A DNA stretch of 64,000 bases from Tetradesmus obliquus (GCA_030272155.1 CP126207.1:1922001-1986000), one strand, 5' to 3'; positions 9,123 to 20,586 are shown, counted from the stretch's first letter. The notes: generated by a model from the sequence alone, not told the origin. Numbers and translations: made by a program.

Positions 9123-11498
9123 TGTTGCCGCCTTTGGTGTGAACTGCAGCAGGCTAACATCAAACCCCATCCCCCATACACTAGGATCTACGCGAATGTC
9201 TGCCCAAGCACCCACCAGGTACCATGACGGCGTGCTTTGCGATTGCTGCTGTTGCTGTTGCTGTCCCTGGTGCTGCTGCTGCTGCTGCTGCTGCTGCGGC
9301 TGCTGCTGTTCCTGTTGTTGCTGCTGTCGCGGCTGCTGCTGTGGCCATGCTGCTGGCTGCTGCTGCTGCTGCTGCTGCTGTTCCTGCTGTTGCTGCTGTC
9401 GTGGCTGCCGCTGTTGCCGTGCTGCTGGCTGTTGCCGCTGCTGCTGCTGCTGTCGCTGCTGCCGCTGCTGTTGTTGCCGCTGAAAGGCAGGGTGTGGCAC
9501 TGCTTTTACATCTACCACACAACAGGGCGCCCATTGGAGGGCTGCTGTGTCCATCGGGACAGCTGTCGTGGCCGTCAAGCTGCCATCCTGCTGCACCTTG
9601 TAGCACTTGGTGGCGCCATCTTGCTGCAACTGTTGTGCCCACTGCTGCTGCGTATCGGTCTGCCATGCACCTGTGCTGCCCTCCCGCAGAGTGCGCAGCC
9701 ATGTCGGCGGCAGCACTAAGCCATCTTGCTGCGGCTGTCCAGTTAGCTGCTGCTGCACCTGCCCCAGTGTGGTGCCTGCGCCGTGGCGCAGCTGGGCAGG
9801 TAGGGTGCCGGCTGCTGCCAACATCTGCCCATCTGAGCTGCTACCCACGCTGTGGTTCCCCACTAGCAGCTCAAGCTGGATCTGCTGGCGGGTCATGGCG
9901 CTGTGCTCCACGTGCCTGTGAATGCCCACACTTTGCAGCGCCTCTATGTATGCTGCAAGGCGCAGCGGCAGCCTGCCGCCCCTGGCGGCAGCCTGCAGCG
10001 GCGCCCTTGATTGCTGCACCAACGCTGCCTCCCCTAGTCCTGGCAGTGCATGGCGCAGGTTGGCCCGCATGAAGGCCTTCCATGGGGCTCGCCGCGGCGA
10101 CAGCAATGCTGCTGCTGTGCGTGCCTGCATTGCTGTGGCGTGCGCCCTGACATCAACCTGCCTCATTCCGCCCATGCTGAAAGGCAGGCTGGCCACTGCT
10201 GCCGGAGGGCTTTCATTCCACTGCCGGATGTTGGCTTCGCGAGCGCAGCCCTGCTCTGTCACAAACCCTAAGAGGCGGCGGTGCATCCTGGCCATGATAT
10301 CTGCTGGGACTGGCACGAACTGCGCATGATATGTGATGCAAGATGCCATCATCTGCTGCGCAACTGCGCAGCGCCCCAAATAGCTGAGATTCTGCCGTGC
10401 CCACTGCCGCGCCCGGTATGTGATGGTTTGCAGGCGCTGCGTATACAGCGCTACTGCATGCGGCTCTGCGCCTGCTGCTGACAGCAGCAGACCCAGGTGC
10501 CTGATCGGGTGCAGTGCTGTATCATGGAACGGTATCTGCGTGGCTGGATCCACCCCTACAAACGGCTGCTGCGTGCCTACTTCCATGCCCTGGCACTTGC
10601 TGACTCCCAGCTTGGCGCCACTCGCTGCACAAAACGGCTGTACTGCTTTCCTCACCAGCACAGCAACGCCTTGCCTGCTGGCAGCGTGCAGGGTGGTGTC
10701 GTCTGCATGCTGCATGCTGCAGGGTGCTGCTGAGCCATCGGGCATGCTGATGCTGTCCACTTCCCCTGCTGCTTGCAACGCTCTGCATTTGGCCGCCAGC
10801 GGCTGCGCTGCTAGCACATACAGCAGCGGGCTGAGTGGACTGCCCTGCGCGCAGCCAGAGGGGATGTCAAACACCCTGCTGAGGTGGCCGCCGTTGAACA
10901 CGATGCGGCCCTGCGTGCCTGCCAGCAGCAGCTGTACCCACCTGCGCATGCCAGGCGGGAACTGCATTGCTGCCAAGCACTTCATCAGCCAGTCCCTGTC
11001 TAACCTGTCATAAGCCTTCTCAAAGTCCAGAAACAAAATGCAGCCGGGCTGCTGCTGCGTCCTGAGGAAGTCAACTTCCTCCAGGTGCAGCAGCACATTG
11101 TCTGCAATGTCCCTGCCTGGAACAAACGCTGTCTGAGTGCTGTCCACGACGCTGTCCAGCACTGGCGCCGCTCGCAGCACCACCACCTTCGCCAGGATCT
11201 GCTGCTGCCCTGCTGGCGGCGCCCACACACTGAAGTCATCCAGCAGCAGCAGACGGCTGTTATTAACAGGGACCACTGCTCCTGGCTGCACAAGCTGCCA
11301 CACCTGTTGCGCATACCACTGCCACACTGCTGCAGCTATTGGGCACTCCACAAACAAGTGGGTGAGGGTCTCCAGTTGCTGCGGCTGCTGACACTGCTGT
11401 GCTGGGCAGGCAAAGTGAGCCGGCGCGCGCCTACTGGATGCCAGCATGCGCCGTGCGCCTACCTTCACTCCTGCATGCAGAAGCCGCCAGCCAAACAC
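9072..11498 (-). CDS. LINE reverse transcriptase ORF (copy 2), chimeric N terminus
   Basis: About 808 codons are open. Residues 1-99 are a zinc-knuckle fragment (CPAQQC about 31-36, HLFVEC 47-52) that belongs downstream of RT in this family. At residue 100 the frame switches to ILAKVVVLRAAPVLDSVVD, the RT fingers. Motif A FLDFEKAYD has its Asp near 158, motif B CAQGSPLSPLLY is near 216-227, and motif C ADD at 265-267. The thumb extends to about 460. A linker of Gln blocks broken by Arg and Pro lies at about 650-760, and the last codons come from the mini-insertion. The conserved catalytic triad suggests descent from an active enzyme. The misplaced knuckle and the missing endonuclease argue that this copy is dead. 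It is almost identical to the ORF at 1490-3865. Confidence 0.82.
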   Translation of the reverse strand: MFGWRLLHAGVKVGARRMLASSRRAPAHFACPAQQCQQPQQLETLTHLFVECPIAAAVWQWYAQQVWQLVQPGAVVPVNNSRLLLLDDFSVWAPPAGQQQILAKVVVLRAAPVLDSVVDSTQTAFVPGRDIADNVLLHLEEVDFLRTQQQPGCILFLDFEKAYDRLDRDWLMKCLAAMQFPPGMRRWVQLLLAGTQGRIVFNGGHLSRVFDIPSGCAQGSPLSPLLYVLAAQPLAAKCRALQAAGEVDSISMPDGSAAPCSMQHADDTTLHAASRQGVAVLVRKAVQPFCAASGAKLGVSKCQGMEVGTQQPFVGVDPATQIPFHDTALHPIRHLGLLLSAAGAEPHAVALYTQRLQTITYRARQWARQNLSYLGRCAVAQQMMASCITYHAQFVPVPADIMARMHRRLLGFVTEQGCAREANIRQWNESPPAAVASLPFSMGGMRQVDVRAHATAMQARTAAALLSPRRAPWKAFMRANLRHALPGLGEAALVQQSRAPLQAAARGGRLPLRLAAYIEALQSVGIHRHVEHSAMTRQQIQLELLVGNHSVGSSSDGQMLAAAGTLPAQLRHGAGTTLGQVQQQLTGQPQQDGLVLPPTWLRTLREGSTGAWQTDTQQQWAQQLQQDGATKCYKVQQDGSLTATTAVPMDTAALQWAPCCVVDVKAVPHPAFQRQQQQRQQRQQQQQRQQPAARQQRQPRQQQQQEQQQQQQQQPAAWPQQQPRQQQQQEQQQPQQQQQQQQHQGQQQQQQQSQSTPSWYLVGAWADIRVDPSVWGMGFDVSLLQFTPKAATMDLFVEQVHSYVGQPL

Positions 11499-11519
11499 TC
11501 GCAGCCGCCTCGGCAGCTG

Positions 11520-14500
11520 CGTACTTGCCGATCATATACGACCGCATATTGTTGTTCGTGGCATTAGTAAAAATGTGTCAACTAGTTGCAAATGTTGATC
11601 GGCTGTTCAAAATGTCAAGGCAATGACCTGGCATGCCGGATGCAGGTTGGCACGGGTGCCGATGACCTGGCATGCACCGTCACCAAAAAGCTCACGTCCG
11701 GCAAAAATACCTGCGGGTCGATCTTTGATTTTAAATGTCCGTCACTAACAATTAGAGACTTAATTTGTCTGGCAGTGCGCATTCAAGCAAATCGAAGCGG
11801 CCCGCAAACCGTCGCCGCGCTTCCAATTTTCGTCCGGGCCGCGTACTTGCCGATCATATACGACCGCATATTGTTGTTCGTGGCGCTAGAAAAAATGTTT
11901 CAACTAGATGCAAATGTTGATCGGCTGATCAAAATGTCAAGGCAATGACCTGGCATGCCGGATGCAGGTTGGCACGGGTGCCGATGACCTGGCATGCACC
12001 GTCACCAAAACGCTGACGTCCGGCAAAAATACCTGCGGGTCGATCTTCGATTTTACATGTCCGTCACTAACAATTAGAGACTTTATTTGTCTGGCAGTGC
12101 GCATTCAAGCAAATCGAAGCGGCCCGCAAACCGTCACCGCGCTCCCAAGTTTCGTCCGGGCCGCGTACTTGCCGATCATATACGACCGCATATTGTTGTT
12201 CGTGGCATTAGTAAAAATGTGTCAACTAGTTGCAAATGTTGATCGGCTGTTCAAAATGTCAAGGCAATGACCTGGCATGCCGGATGCAGGTTGGCACGGG
12301 TGCCGATGACCTGGCATGCACCGTCACCAAAAAGCTCACGTCCGGCAAAAATACCTGCGGGTCGATCTTTGATTTTAAATGTCCGTCACTAACAATTAGA
12401 GACTTAATTTGTCTGGCAGTGCGCATTCAAGCAAATCGAAGCGGCCCGCAAACCGTCGCCGCGCTTCCAATTTTCGTCCGGGCCGCGTACTTGCCGATCA
12501 TATACGACCGCATATTGTTGTTCGTGGCGCTAGAAAAAATGTTTCAACTAGATGCAAATGTTGATCGGCTGATCAAAATGTCAAGGCAATGACCTGGCAT
12601 GCCGGATGCAGGTTGGCACGGGTGCCGATGACCTGGCATGCACCGTCACCAAAACGCTCACGTCCGGCAAAAATACCTGCGGGTCGATCTTCGATTTTAC
12701 ATGTCCGTCACTAACAATTATAGACTTTATTTGTCTGGCAGTGCGCATTCAAGCAAATCGAAGCGGCCCGCAAACCGTCACCGCGCTCCCAAGTTTCGTC
12801 CGGGCCGCGTACTTGCCGATCATATACGACCGCATATTGTTGTTCGTGGCACTAGTAAAAATGTTTCAACTTGTTGCAAAGGTTGATCGGCTGATCAAAA
12901 TGTCAAGGCAATGACCTGGCATGCCGGATGCAGGTTGGCACGGGTGCCGATGACCTGGCATGCACCGTCACCGAAAAGCGCACGTCCGACGAAAATACCT
13001 GCGGGTCGATCTTCTATTTAAAATGTCCGTCACTAACAATTAGAGACTTTATTTGTCTGGCAGTGCGCATTCAAGCAAATCGAAGCGGCCCGCAAACCGT
13101 CGCCGCGCTTCAAATTTTCGTCCGGGCCGCGTACTTGCCGATCATATACGACCGCATATTGTTGTTCGTGGCGCTAGAAAAAATGTTTCAACTAGATGCA
13201 AATGTTGATCGGCTGATCAAAATGTCAAGGCAATGACCTGGCATGCCGGATGCAGGTTGGCACGGGTGCCGATGACCTGGCATGCACCGTCACCGAAAAG
13301 AGCACGTCCGACGAAAATACCTGCGGGTCGATCTTCGATTTTACATGTCCGTCACTAACAATTATAGACTTTATTTGTCTGGCAGTGCGCATTCAAGCAA
13401 ATCGAAGCGGCCGGCAAACCGTTGCCGCGCTTCCAATTTTCGTTTGGGCCGCGTACTTGCCGATCATCTACGACCGCATATTGTTGTTCGTGGCACTAGT
13501 AAAAATGTTTCAATTTGTTGCAAATGTTGATCGGCTGTTCAAAATGTCAAGGCAATGACCTGGCATGCCGGATGCAGGTTGGCACGGGTGCCGATGACCT
13601 GGCATGCACCGTCACCAAAAAGCTCACGTCCGGCAAAAATACCTGCGGGTCGATCTTTGATTTTAAATGTCCGTCACTAACAATTAGAGACTTAATTTGT
13701 CTGGCAGTGCGCATTCAAGCAAATCGAAGCGGCCCGCAAACCGTCGCCGCGCTTCAAATTTTCGTCCGGGCCGCGTACTTGCCGATCATATACGACCGCA
13801 TATTGTTGTTCGTGGCGCTAGAAAAAATGTTTCAACTAGATGCAAATGTTGATCGGCTGATCAAAATGTCAAGGCAATGACCTGGCATGCCGGATGCAGG
13901 TTGGCACGGGTGCCGATGACCTGGCATGCACCGTCACCAAAACGCTCACGTCCGGCAAAAATACCTGCGGGTCGATCTTCGATTTTACATGTCCGTCACT
14001 AACAATTATAGACTTTATTTGTCTGGCAGTGCGCATTCAAGCAAATCGAAGCGGCCCGCAAACCGTCACCGCGCTCCCAAGTTTCGTCCGGGCCGCGTAC
14101 TTGCCGATCATATACGACCGCATATTGTTGTTCGTGGCATTAGTAAAAATGTGTCAACTAGTTGCAAATGTTGATCGGCTGTTCAAAATGTCAAGGCAAT
14201 GACCTGGCATGCCGGATGCAGGTTGGCACGGGTGCCGATGACCTGGCATGCACCGTCACCAAAAAGCTCACGTCCGGCGAAAATACCTGCGGGTCGATCT
14301 TTGATTTTAAATGTCCGTCACTAACAATTAGAGACTTTATTTGTCTGGCAGTGCGCATTCAAGCAAATCGAAGCGGCCCGCAAACCGTCGCCGCGCTTCC
14401 AATTTTCGTCCGGGCCGCGTACTTGCCGATCATATACGACCGCATATTGTTGTTCGTGGCGCTAGAAAAAATGTTTCAACTAGATGCAAATGTTGATCGG

Positions 14501-14766
14501 CTGATCAAAATGTCAAGGCAATGACCTGGCATGCCGGATGCAGGTTGGCACGGGTGCCGATGACCTGGCATGCACCGTCACCAAAACGCTCACGTCCGGC
14601 AAAAATACCTGCGGGTCGATCTTCGATTTTACATGTCCGTCACTAACAATTATAGACTTTATTTGTCTGGCAGTGCGCATTCAAGCAAATCGAAGCGGCC
14701 CGCAAACCGTCGCCGCACTCCCAATTTTCGTCCGGGCCGCAAAAATACCTGCGGGTCGATCTTCGG
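11520..14766 (+). repeat. 322-bp satellite array B (about 10 monomers)
   Basis: This is the longest uninterrupted satellite run. The first five monomers match array A base for base with few exceptions. Monomer variants include one with GAAAAGCGCACGTCCGACGAAAATACC and one with CCGTTGCCGCGC plus CGTTTGGGCC, which recur in later arrays in the same order. The monomer near 13080 carries the intact site AAGCAAATCGAAGCGG that is filled by LINE poly(A) elsewhere. The array ends with the same GGGCCGCAAAAATACC deletion junction and LINE tail as array A. Confidence 0.93.
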
Positions 14767-15282
14767 TTTTTCTTTTTTGAAGCAAGAACGTTACAAGGGC
14801 TGACCGAATAACTGTGCACTTGCTCCACAAAAAGATCCATTGAGAGAGTGAGGCAACCTGTTCCGCACTCACCCCACAGGTCTCTTGTACCAAGAGACGC
14901 TGTCACACGATTTTTTTTTTTTTTTTTTTTTTTTTTGAAGCAAGAAAGTTACAAGGGCTGACCTACATAACTGTGCACTTGCTCCACAAAAAGATCCATT
15001 GAGAGAGTGAGGCAACCTGTTCCGTGATCATGCAGACAGCCCCGTGCGGGGCAGCCCCGAAAGGCATCCAGGACCTGACCGAGTGCCCAGACTCCACTAA
15101 AATCACAGTTACGCAATGACGTCCTGTGATGTGTGACAGACCGTGACTGGCACTTGAAACAAAAGCTGTCCATAGTGTAGCTGTCAGCTATCAATGCATG
15201 GTGACTTGCACACCTCTAAAAGCTGCACCTCACAGGCAGCATTATGACACACACACACACAAGACGCCTATTTATAGGTGAC
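14767..15282 (-). mobile_element. LINE tail nest (minus), duplicate of 6463-6974
   Basis: The same diverged outer tail (GAAGCAAGAACG), with a nested tail at 14911-15024 and resumption at 15025, leads into the poly(T) of LINE copy 4 at 15283. It is offset from the left copy by about 8.3 kb, with the same internal junctions. The nest therefore arose once and was duplicated. Confidence 0.85.
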
Positions 15283-16156
15283 TTTTTTTTTTTTTTTTTT
15301 TTTTGAAGCAAGAAAGTTACAAGGGCTGACCTACATAACTGTGCACTTGCTCCACAAAAAGATCCATTGAGAGAGTGAGGCAACCTGTTCCGCACTCACC
15401 CCACAGGTCTCTTGTACCAAGAGACGCTGTCACACGATCATGCAGACAGCCCCGTGCGGGGCAGCCCCGAAAGGCATCCAGGACCTGACCGAGTGCCCAG
15501 ACTCCACTAAAATCACAGTCACGCAATGACGTCCTGTGATGTGTGACAGACCGTGACTGGCCCTTGAAACAAAAGCTGTCCATAGTGTAGCTGTCAGCTA
15601 TCAATGCATGGTGACTTGCACACCTCTAAAAGCTGCACCTTACAGGCAGCATTACGACACACACACAAGACGCCTATTTATAGGTGACTGATTGTCGACA
15701 CAGACAATCGCCACCTGTCTATTCATAGACTCTCCACTTCATGCAAAGCACATCCTGCTATTGACCGAACATACCCCTATGAGACATGTGGCAATATGTA
15801 AAAAAAATGACACCAACACAGACACACATCACCACACACGCAAACTTATCATCACATGCCTGCACACATCATCATACTCTGCTACCCACACGCATGCATA
15901 CATAACGTAACCCAGCCATCAACTTAGCCTTTGTCATTCTATTTTGCAACACATCACAACGAGGAACGACAACCACTACTCCAACGAATGCATTGCATAT
16001 CCTGCCCGAGCCGTCAAAACAGACCACCACGCCACCTATACCCGTGCCCAACCCATCACTCACATGCCAGCCGTGCCGGCCCGAATCTTGATGCGACCAT
16101 CGGTGCCCACCCTATACAGTGCTCCCCACTTCTGCCAAAAGTCAACAAGTTTGATC

Positions 16157-16359
16157 CTGGATGCCTTTCGGGGCTGCCCCGCACGGGGCTGTCTGCATGA
16201 TCGTGTGACAGCGTCTCTTGGTACAAGAGACCTGTGGGGTGAGTGCGGAACAGGTTGCCTCACTCTCTCAATGGATCTTTTTGTGGAGCAAGTGCACAGT
16301 TATGTAGGTCAGCCCTTGTAACTTTCTTGCTTCAAAAAAAAAAAAAAAAAAAAAAAAAA
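16157..16359 (+). mobile_element. LINE tail (about 200 bp) inserted in LINE copy 4
   Basis: The insert starts at CTGGATGCC of the UTR and ends in 26 A. The duplication CAAGTTTGATC is at 16146-16156 and 16360-16370. Copies 2, 5, 6 and 8 keep the empty site (for example around 20335), so this is one of the youngest insertions in the left half. Confidence 0.95.
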
Positions 16360-16550
16360 CAAGTTTGATCTCAGGCGACCTTCCTTGCAGCCATGCAAAC
16401 GGTATCCCACAGCCCAACCTAACATCTACTTCCACCCTATCCCATTCCCTCTGAATTTGCTGCCGTAGCTCTGCCAGAAACCTGCACGCCACAGCCTTAG
16501 CAGCGTATGAAGAGCTGCCCGGCTCGCCAGCTGCAAACCGTTGGCTGCCC

Positions 16551-16590
<40 letters not shown>

Positions 16591-16612
16591 TGTTGTCCTC
16601 CGCACCGCTGTT

Positions 16613-16693
16613 TTTTTTTTTTTTTTTTTTTTTTTGAAGCAAGAAAGTTACAAGGGCTGACCTACATAACTGTGCACTTGCTCCACAAAAAGA
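16613..16693 (-). mobile_element. LINE tail (81 bp) inserted in LINE copy 4
   Basis: A T-run and 58 nt of LINE 3' end are flanked by the long duplication TCCTCCGCACCGCTGTT at 16596-16612 and 16694-16710. Copies 5 (20587-20671) and 8 (29144-29229) share it. Copies 2 (around 8070) and 6 (around 24590) have the empty site. Confidence 0.95.
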
Positions 16694-16752
16694 TCCTCCG
16701 CACCGCTGTTGCTGTGGCTCTGCGATTGCCCACACACTGAAGTCATCCAGCA

Positions 16753-16839
16753 TCAATGGATCTTTTTGTGGAGCAAGTGCACAGTTATGTAGGTCAGCCC
16801 TTGTAACTTTCTTGTTTAAAAAAAAAAAAAAAAAAAAAA
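16753..16839 (+). mobile_element. LINE tail (87 bp) inserted in LINE copy 4
   Basis: TCAATGGATC... to CTTGTTTAAAA, with 22 A, is flanked by GTCATCCAGCA at 16742-16752 and 16840-16850. The source tail is a variant with CTTGTTT in place of CTTGCTTC. Shared with 20731-20819 and 29289-29383. Confidence 0.94.
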
Positions 16840-16953
16840 GTCATCCAGCAGCAGCAGACGGCTGTTGTTAACAGGGACCACTGCTCCTGGCTGCACTAGC
16901 TGCCACACCTGTTGTGCATACCACTGCCACACTGCTGCAGCTATTGGGCACTC

Positions 16954-17621
16954 TGCTGTCACACGATCATGCAGACAGCCCCGTGCGGGGCAGCCCCGAA
17001 AGGCATCCAGGACCTGACCGAGTGCCCAGACTCCACTAAAATCACAGTCACGCAATGACGTCCTGTGATGTGTGACAGACCGTGACTGGCCCCTGAAACA
17101 AAAGCTGTCCATAGTGTAACTGTCAGCTATCAATGCATGGTGACTTGCACACCTCTAAAATCTGCACCTTACAGGCAGCATTACGGCACACACACAAGAC
17201 GCCTGTTTATAGGTGTCATTGCGTGACTGTGATTTTAGTGGAGTCTGGGCACTCGGTCAGGTCCTGGATGCCTTTCGGGGCTGCCCCGCACGGGGCTGTC
17301 TGCATGATCGTGTGACAGCGTCTCTTGGTACAAGAGACCTGTGGGGTGAGTGCGGAACAGGTTGCCTCACTCTCTCAATGGATCTTTTTGTGGAGCAAGT
17401 GCACAGTTATGTAGGTCACATATCTCATAGGGGTATGTTTGGTCAATAGCAGGATGTGCTTTGCATGAAGAGGAGAGTCTAGGAATAGTCAGGTGGTGAT
17501 TTTCTGTGCCGACAATCCCTCACCTATAAATAGGCGTCTTTTTTTTTTTTTTTTTTTGAAGCAAGAAAGTTACAAAAAAAAAACATACCCCTATGCGATA
17601 TGTGGCCTTATGTAAAAAATG
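16954..17621. mobile_element. Rearranged LINE UTR: minus tail, plus insertion, micro-inversion
   Basis: A minus-strand UTR (16954-17215) is interrupted by a plus-strand tail (from 17216). That tail breaks off at GTAGGTCA (17418) and is followed by an inverted stretch (17419 to about 17575). The stretch reads back through the UTR and ends in a T-run and GAAGCAAGAAAGTTACAA. The remaining UTR (AACATACCCCTATG...) then leads into satellite at about 17622. The 47.2-47.9 kb region holds the uninverted arrangement. The 21-bp ends 17419-17439 and 17583-17603 are inverted repeats of each other with one mismatch, so the inversion duplicated one breakpoint. Confidence 0.8.
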
Positions 17622-19361
17622 ATCATATACGACCGCATATTGTTGTTCATGGCACTAATAAAAATGTTTCAACTAGTTGCAAATGTTGATCGGCTGATCA
17701 AAATGTCAAGGCAATGACCGATCAAAATGTCAAGGCAATGACCTGGCATGCCGGATGCAGGTTGGCACGGGTGCCGATGACCTGGCATGCACCGTCACCA
17801 AAAAGCTCAGGTCCGGTAAAAATACCTGCGGGTCGATCTTCGATTTTTTTTTTTTTTTTTTTTTTTTTGAAGCAAGAAAGTTACAAGGGCTGACCTACAT
17901 AACTGTGCACTTGCTCCACAAAAAGATCTTCGATTTTACATGTCCGTCACTAACAATTAGAGACTTTATTTGTCTGGCAGTGCGCATTCAAGCAAATCGA
18001 AGCGGCCCGCAAACCGTCACCGCGCTCCCAAGTTTCGTCCCGGCCGCGTACTTGCCGATCATATACGACCGCATATTGTTGTTCGGGGCATTAGTAAAAA
18101 TGTTTCAACTTGTTGCAAAGGTTGATCGGCTGATCAAAATGTCAAGGCAATGACCTGGCATGCCGGATGCAGGTTGGCACGGGTGCCGATGACCTGGCAT
18201 GCACCGTCACCGAAAAGAGCACGTCCGACGAAAATACCTGCGGGTCGATCTTCGATTTTACATGTCCGTCACTAACAATTAAGGACTTTATTTGTCTGGC
18301 AGTGCGCATTCAAGCAAATCGAAGCGGCCGGCAAACCGTCGCCGCGCTTCCAATTTTCGTTTGGGCCGCGTACTTGCCGATCATCTACGACCGCATATTG
18401 TTGTTCGTGGCACTAGTAAAAATGTTTCAATTTGTTGCAAATGTTGATCGGCTGTTCAAAATGTCAAGGCAATGACCTGGCATGCCGGATGCAGGTTGGC
18501 ACGGGTGCCGATGACCTGGCATGCACCGTCACCAAAAAGCTCACGTCCGGCAAAAATACCTGCGGGTCGATCTTTGATTTTAAATGTCCGTCACTAACAA
18601 TTAGAGACTTAATTTGTCTGGCAGTGCGCATTCAAGCAAATCGAAGCGGCCCGCAAACCGTCGCCGCGCTTCAAATTTTCGTCCGGGCCGCGTACTTGCC
18701 GATCATATACGACCGCATATTGTTGTTCGTGGCGCTAGAAAAAATGTTTCAACTAGATGCAAATGTTGATCGGCTGATCAAAATGTCAAGGCAATGACCT
18801 GGCATGCCGGATGCAGGTTGGCACGGGTGCCGATGACCTGGCATGCACCGTCACCAAAACGCTCACGTCCGGCAAAAATACCTGCGGGTCGATCTTCGAT
18901 TTTACATGTCCGTCACTAACAATTATAGACTTTATTTGTCTGGCAGTGCGCATTCAAGCAAATCGAAGCGGCCCGCAAACCGTCGCCGCGCTTCAAATTT
19001 TCGTCCGGGCCGCGTACTTGCCGATCATATACGACCGCATATTGTTGTTCGTGGCGCTAGAAAAAATGTTTCAACTAGATGCAAATGTTGATCGGCTGAT
19101 CAAAATGTCAAGGCAATGACCTGGCATGCCGGATGCAGGTTGGCACGGGTGCCGATGACCTGGCATGCACCGTCACATAAACGCTCACGTCCGGCAAAAA
19201 TACCTGCGGGTCGATCTTCGATTTTACATGTCCGTCACTAACAATTATAGACTTTATTTGTCTGGCAGTGCGCATTCAAGCAAATCGAAGCGGCCCGCAA
19301 ACCGTCGCCGCACTCCCAATTTTCGTCCGGGCCGCAAAAATACCTGCGGGTCGATCTTCGG
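17622..19361 (+). repeat. 322-bp satellite array C
   Basis: The array starts inside a monomer at GATCATATACGACC. It begins with a 24-bp direct duplication (GATCAAAATGTCAAGGCAAT plus 4 more bases, 17697-17742) that is also found in arrays D and F and, with a substitution, near 47966-48010. A LINE tail interrupts it at 17848-17924. The monomer order matches the second half of array B. It ends at the shared GGGCCGCAAAAATACC junction. Confidence 0.92.
17848..17924 (-). mobile_element. LINE tail (77 bp) inserted in satellite
   Basis: A T-run and GAAGCAAG... to CCACAAAAA are flanked by GATCTTCGATTTT at 17835-17847 and 17925-17937. The same insertion with the same duplication recurs at 21830-21905, 30710-30786, 33225-33298 and 35738-35815. 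The monomer at 48090-48130 has the empty site. Confidence 0.95.
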
Positions 19362-19503
19362 TTTTTCTTTTTTGAAGCAAGAACGTTACAAGGGCTGACC
19401 GAATAACTGTGCACTTGCTCCACAAAAAGATCCATTGAGAGAGTGAGGCAACCTGTTCCGCACTCACCCCACAGGTCTCTTGTACCAAGAGACGCTGTCA
19501 CAC

Positions 19504-19534
<31 letters not shown>

Positions 19535-20524
19535 GAAGCAAGAAAGTTACAAGGGCTGACCTACATAACTGTGCACTTGCTCCACAAAAAGATCCATTGA
19601 GAGAGTGAGGCAACCTGTTCCGTGATCATGCAGACAGCCCCGTGCGGGGCAGCCCCGAAAGGCATCCAGGACCTGACCGAGTGCCCAGACTCCACTAAAA
19701 TCACAGTCACGCAATGACGTCCTGTGATGTGTGACAGACCGTGACTGGCCCTTGAAACAAAAGCTGTCCATAGTGTAGCTGTCAGCTATCAATGCATGGT
19801 GACTTGCACACCTCTAAAAGCTGCACCTTACAGGCAGCATTACGACACACACACAAGACGCCTATTTATAGGTGACTGATTGTCGACACAGACAATCGCC
19901 ACCTGTCTATTCATAGACTCTCCACTTCATGCAAAGCACATCCTGCTATTGACCGAACATACCCCTATGAGACATGTGGCAATATGTAAAAAAAATGACA
20001 CCAACACAGACACACATCACCACACACGCAAACTTATCATCACATGCCTGCACACATCATCATACTCTGCTACCCACACGCATGCATACATAACGTAACC
20101 CAGCCATCAACTTAGCCTTTGTCATTCTATTTTGCAACACATCACAACGAGGAACGACAACCACTACTCCAACGAATGCATTGCATATCCTGCCCGAGCC
20201 GTCAAAACAGACCACCACGCCACCTATACCCGTGCCCAACCCATCACTCACATGCCAGCCGTGCCGGCCCGAATCTTGATGCGACCATCGGTGCCCACCC
20301 TATACAGTGCTCCCCACTTCTGCCAAAAGTCAACAAGTTTGATCTCAGGCGACCTTCCTTGCAGCCATGCAAACGGTATCCCACAGCCCAACCTAACATC
20401 TACTTCCACCCTATCCCATTCCCTCTGAATTTGCTGCCGTAGCTCTGCCAGAAACCTGCACGCCACAGCCTTAGCAGCGTATGAAGAGCTGCCCGGCTCG
20501 CCAGCTGCAAACCGTTGGCTGCCC

Positions 20525-20564
<40 letters not shown>

Positions 20565-20586
20565 TGTTGTCCTCCGCACCGCTGTT

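Larger units (their letters stand above)
6975..11519 (-). mobile_element. LINE copy 2 (minus), longest nearly continuous copy
   Basis: From its poly(T) (6975-6990) this copy holds, in reverse, the complete 755-nt 3' UTR (6991-7745), the C-terminal ORF (stop at 7746), the Gln-rich linker and the RT domain. It then has an out-of-order zinc-knuckle fragment (about 11200-11519) before satellite begins at 11520. One mini-insertion (9043-9122) breaks it. The 5' part of the element (ORF1, endonuclease) is missing. The poly(T) sits in an older tail after ATAGGTGAC. No matching duplication is found at the right end, so its right boundary is a rearrangement and not a simple insertion end. Confidence 0.88.
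15283..16953 (-). mobile_element. LINE copy 4 (minus) with three nested tails and an internal deletion
   Basis: Poly(T) 15283-15304 is followed by the full UTR and the C-terminal coding region. Insertions lie at 16157-16359 (+), 16613-16693 (-) and 16753-16839 (+). Near 16728 about 170 bp of coding sequence between GGCTCTGCGATTG and the CCCACACACTGAAG block is deleted. The copy ends in the zinc-knuckle region (GGGCACTC), which is joined near 16953 to a fragment of another tail (GCTGTCACACG). Copies 5 and 8 share all of this except the first insertion. Confidence 0.85.

Noticed and set aside
11520..14766. CRISPR-like array
   Set aside because: The repeat unit is 322 bp with no alternating unique spacers, and the context is eukaryotic.
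4717..14780. Dozens of 82-121 codon frames in the satellite taken as genes
   Set aside because: They recur with the 322-bp period, overlap each other, and variants differ mostly by replacement changes; no known domain is recognisable.
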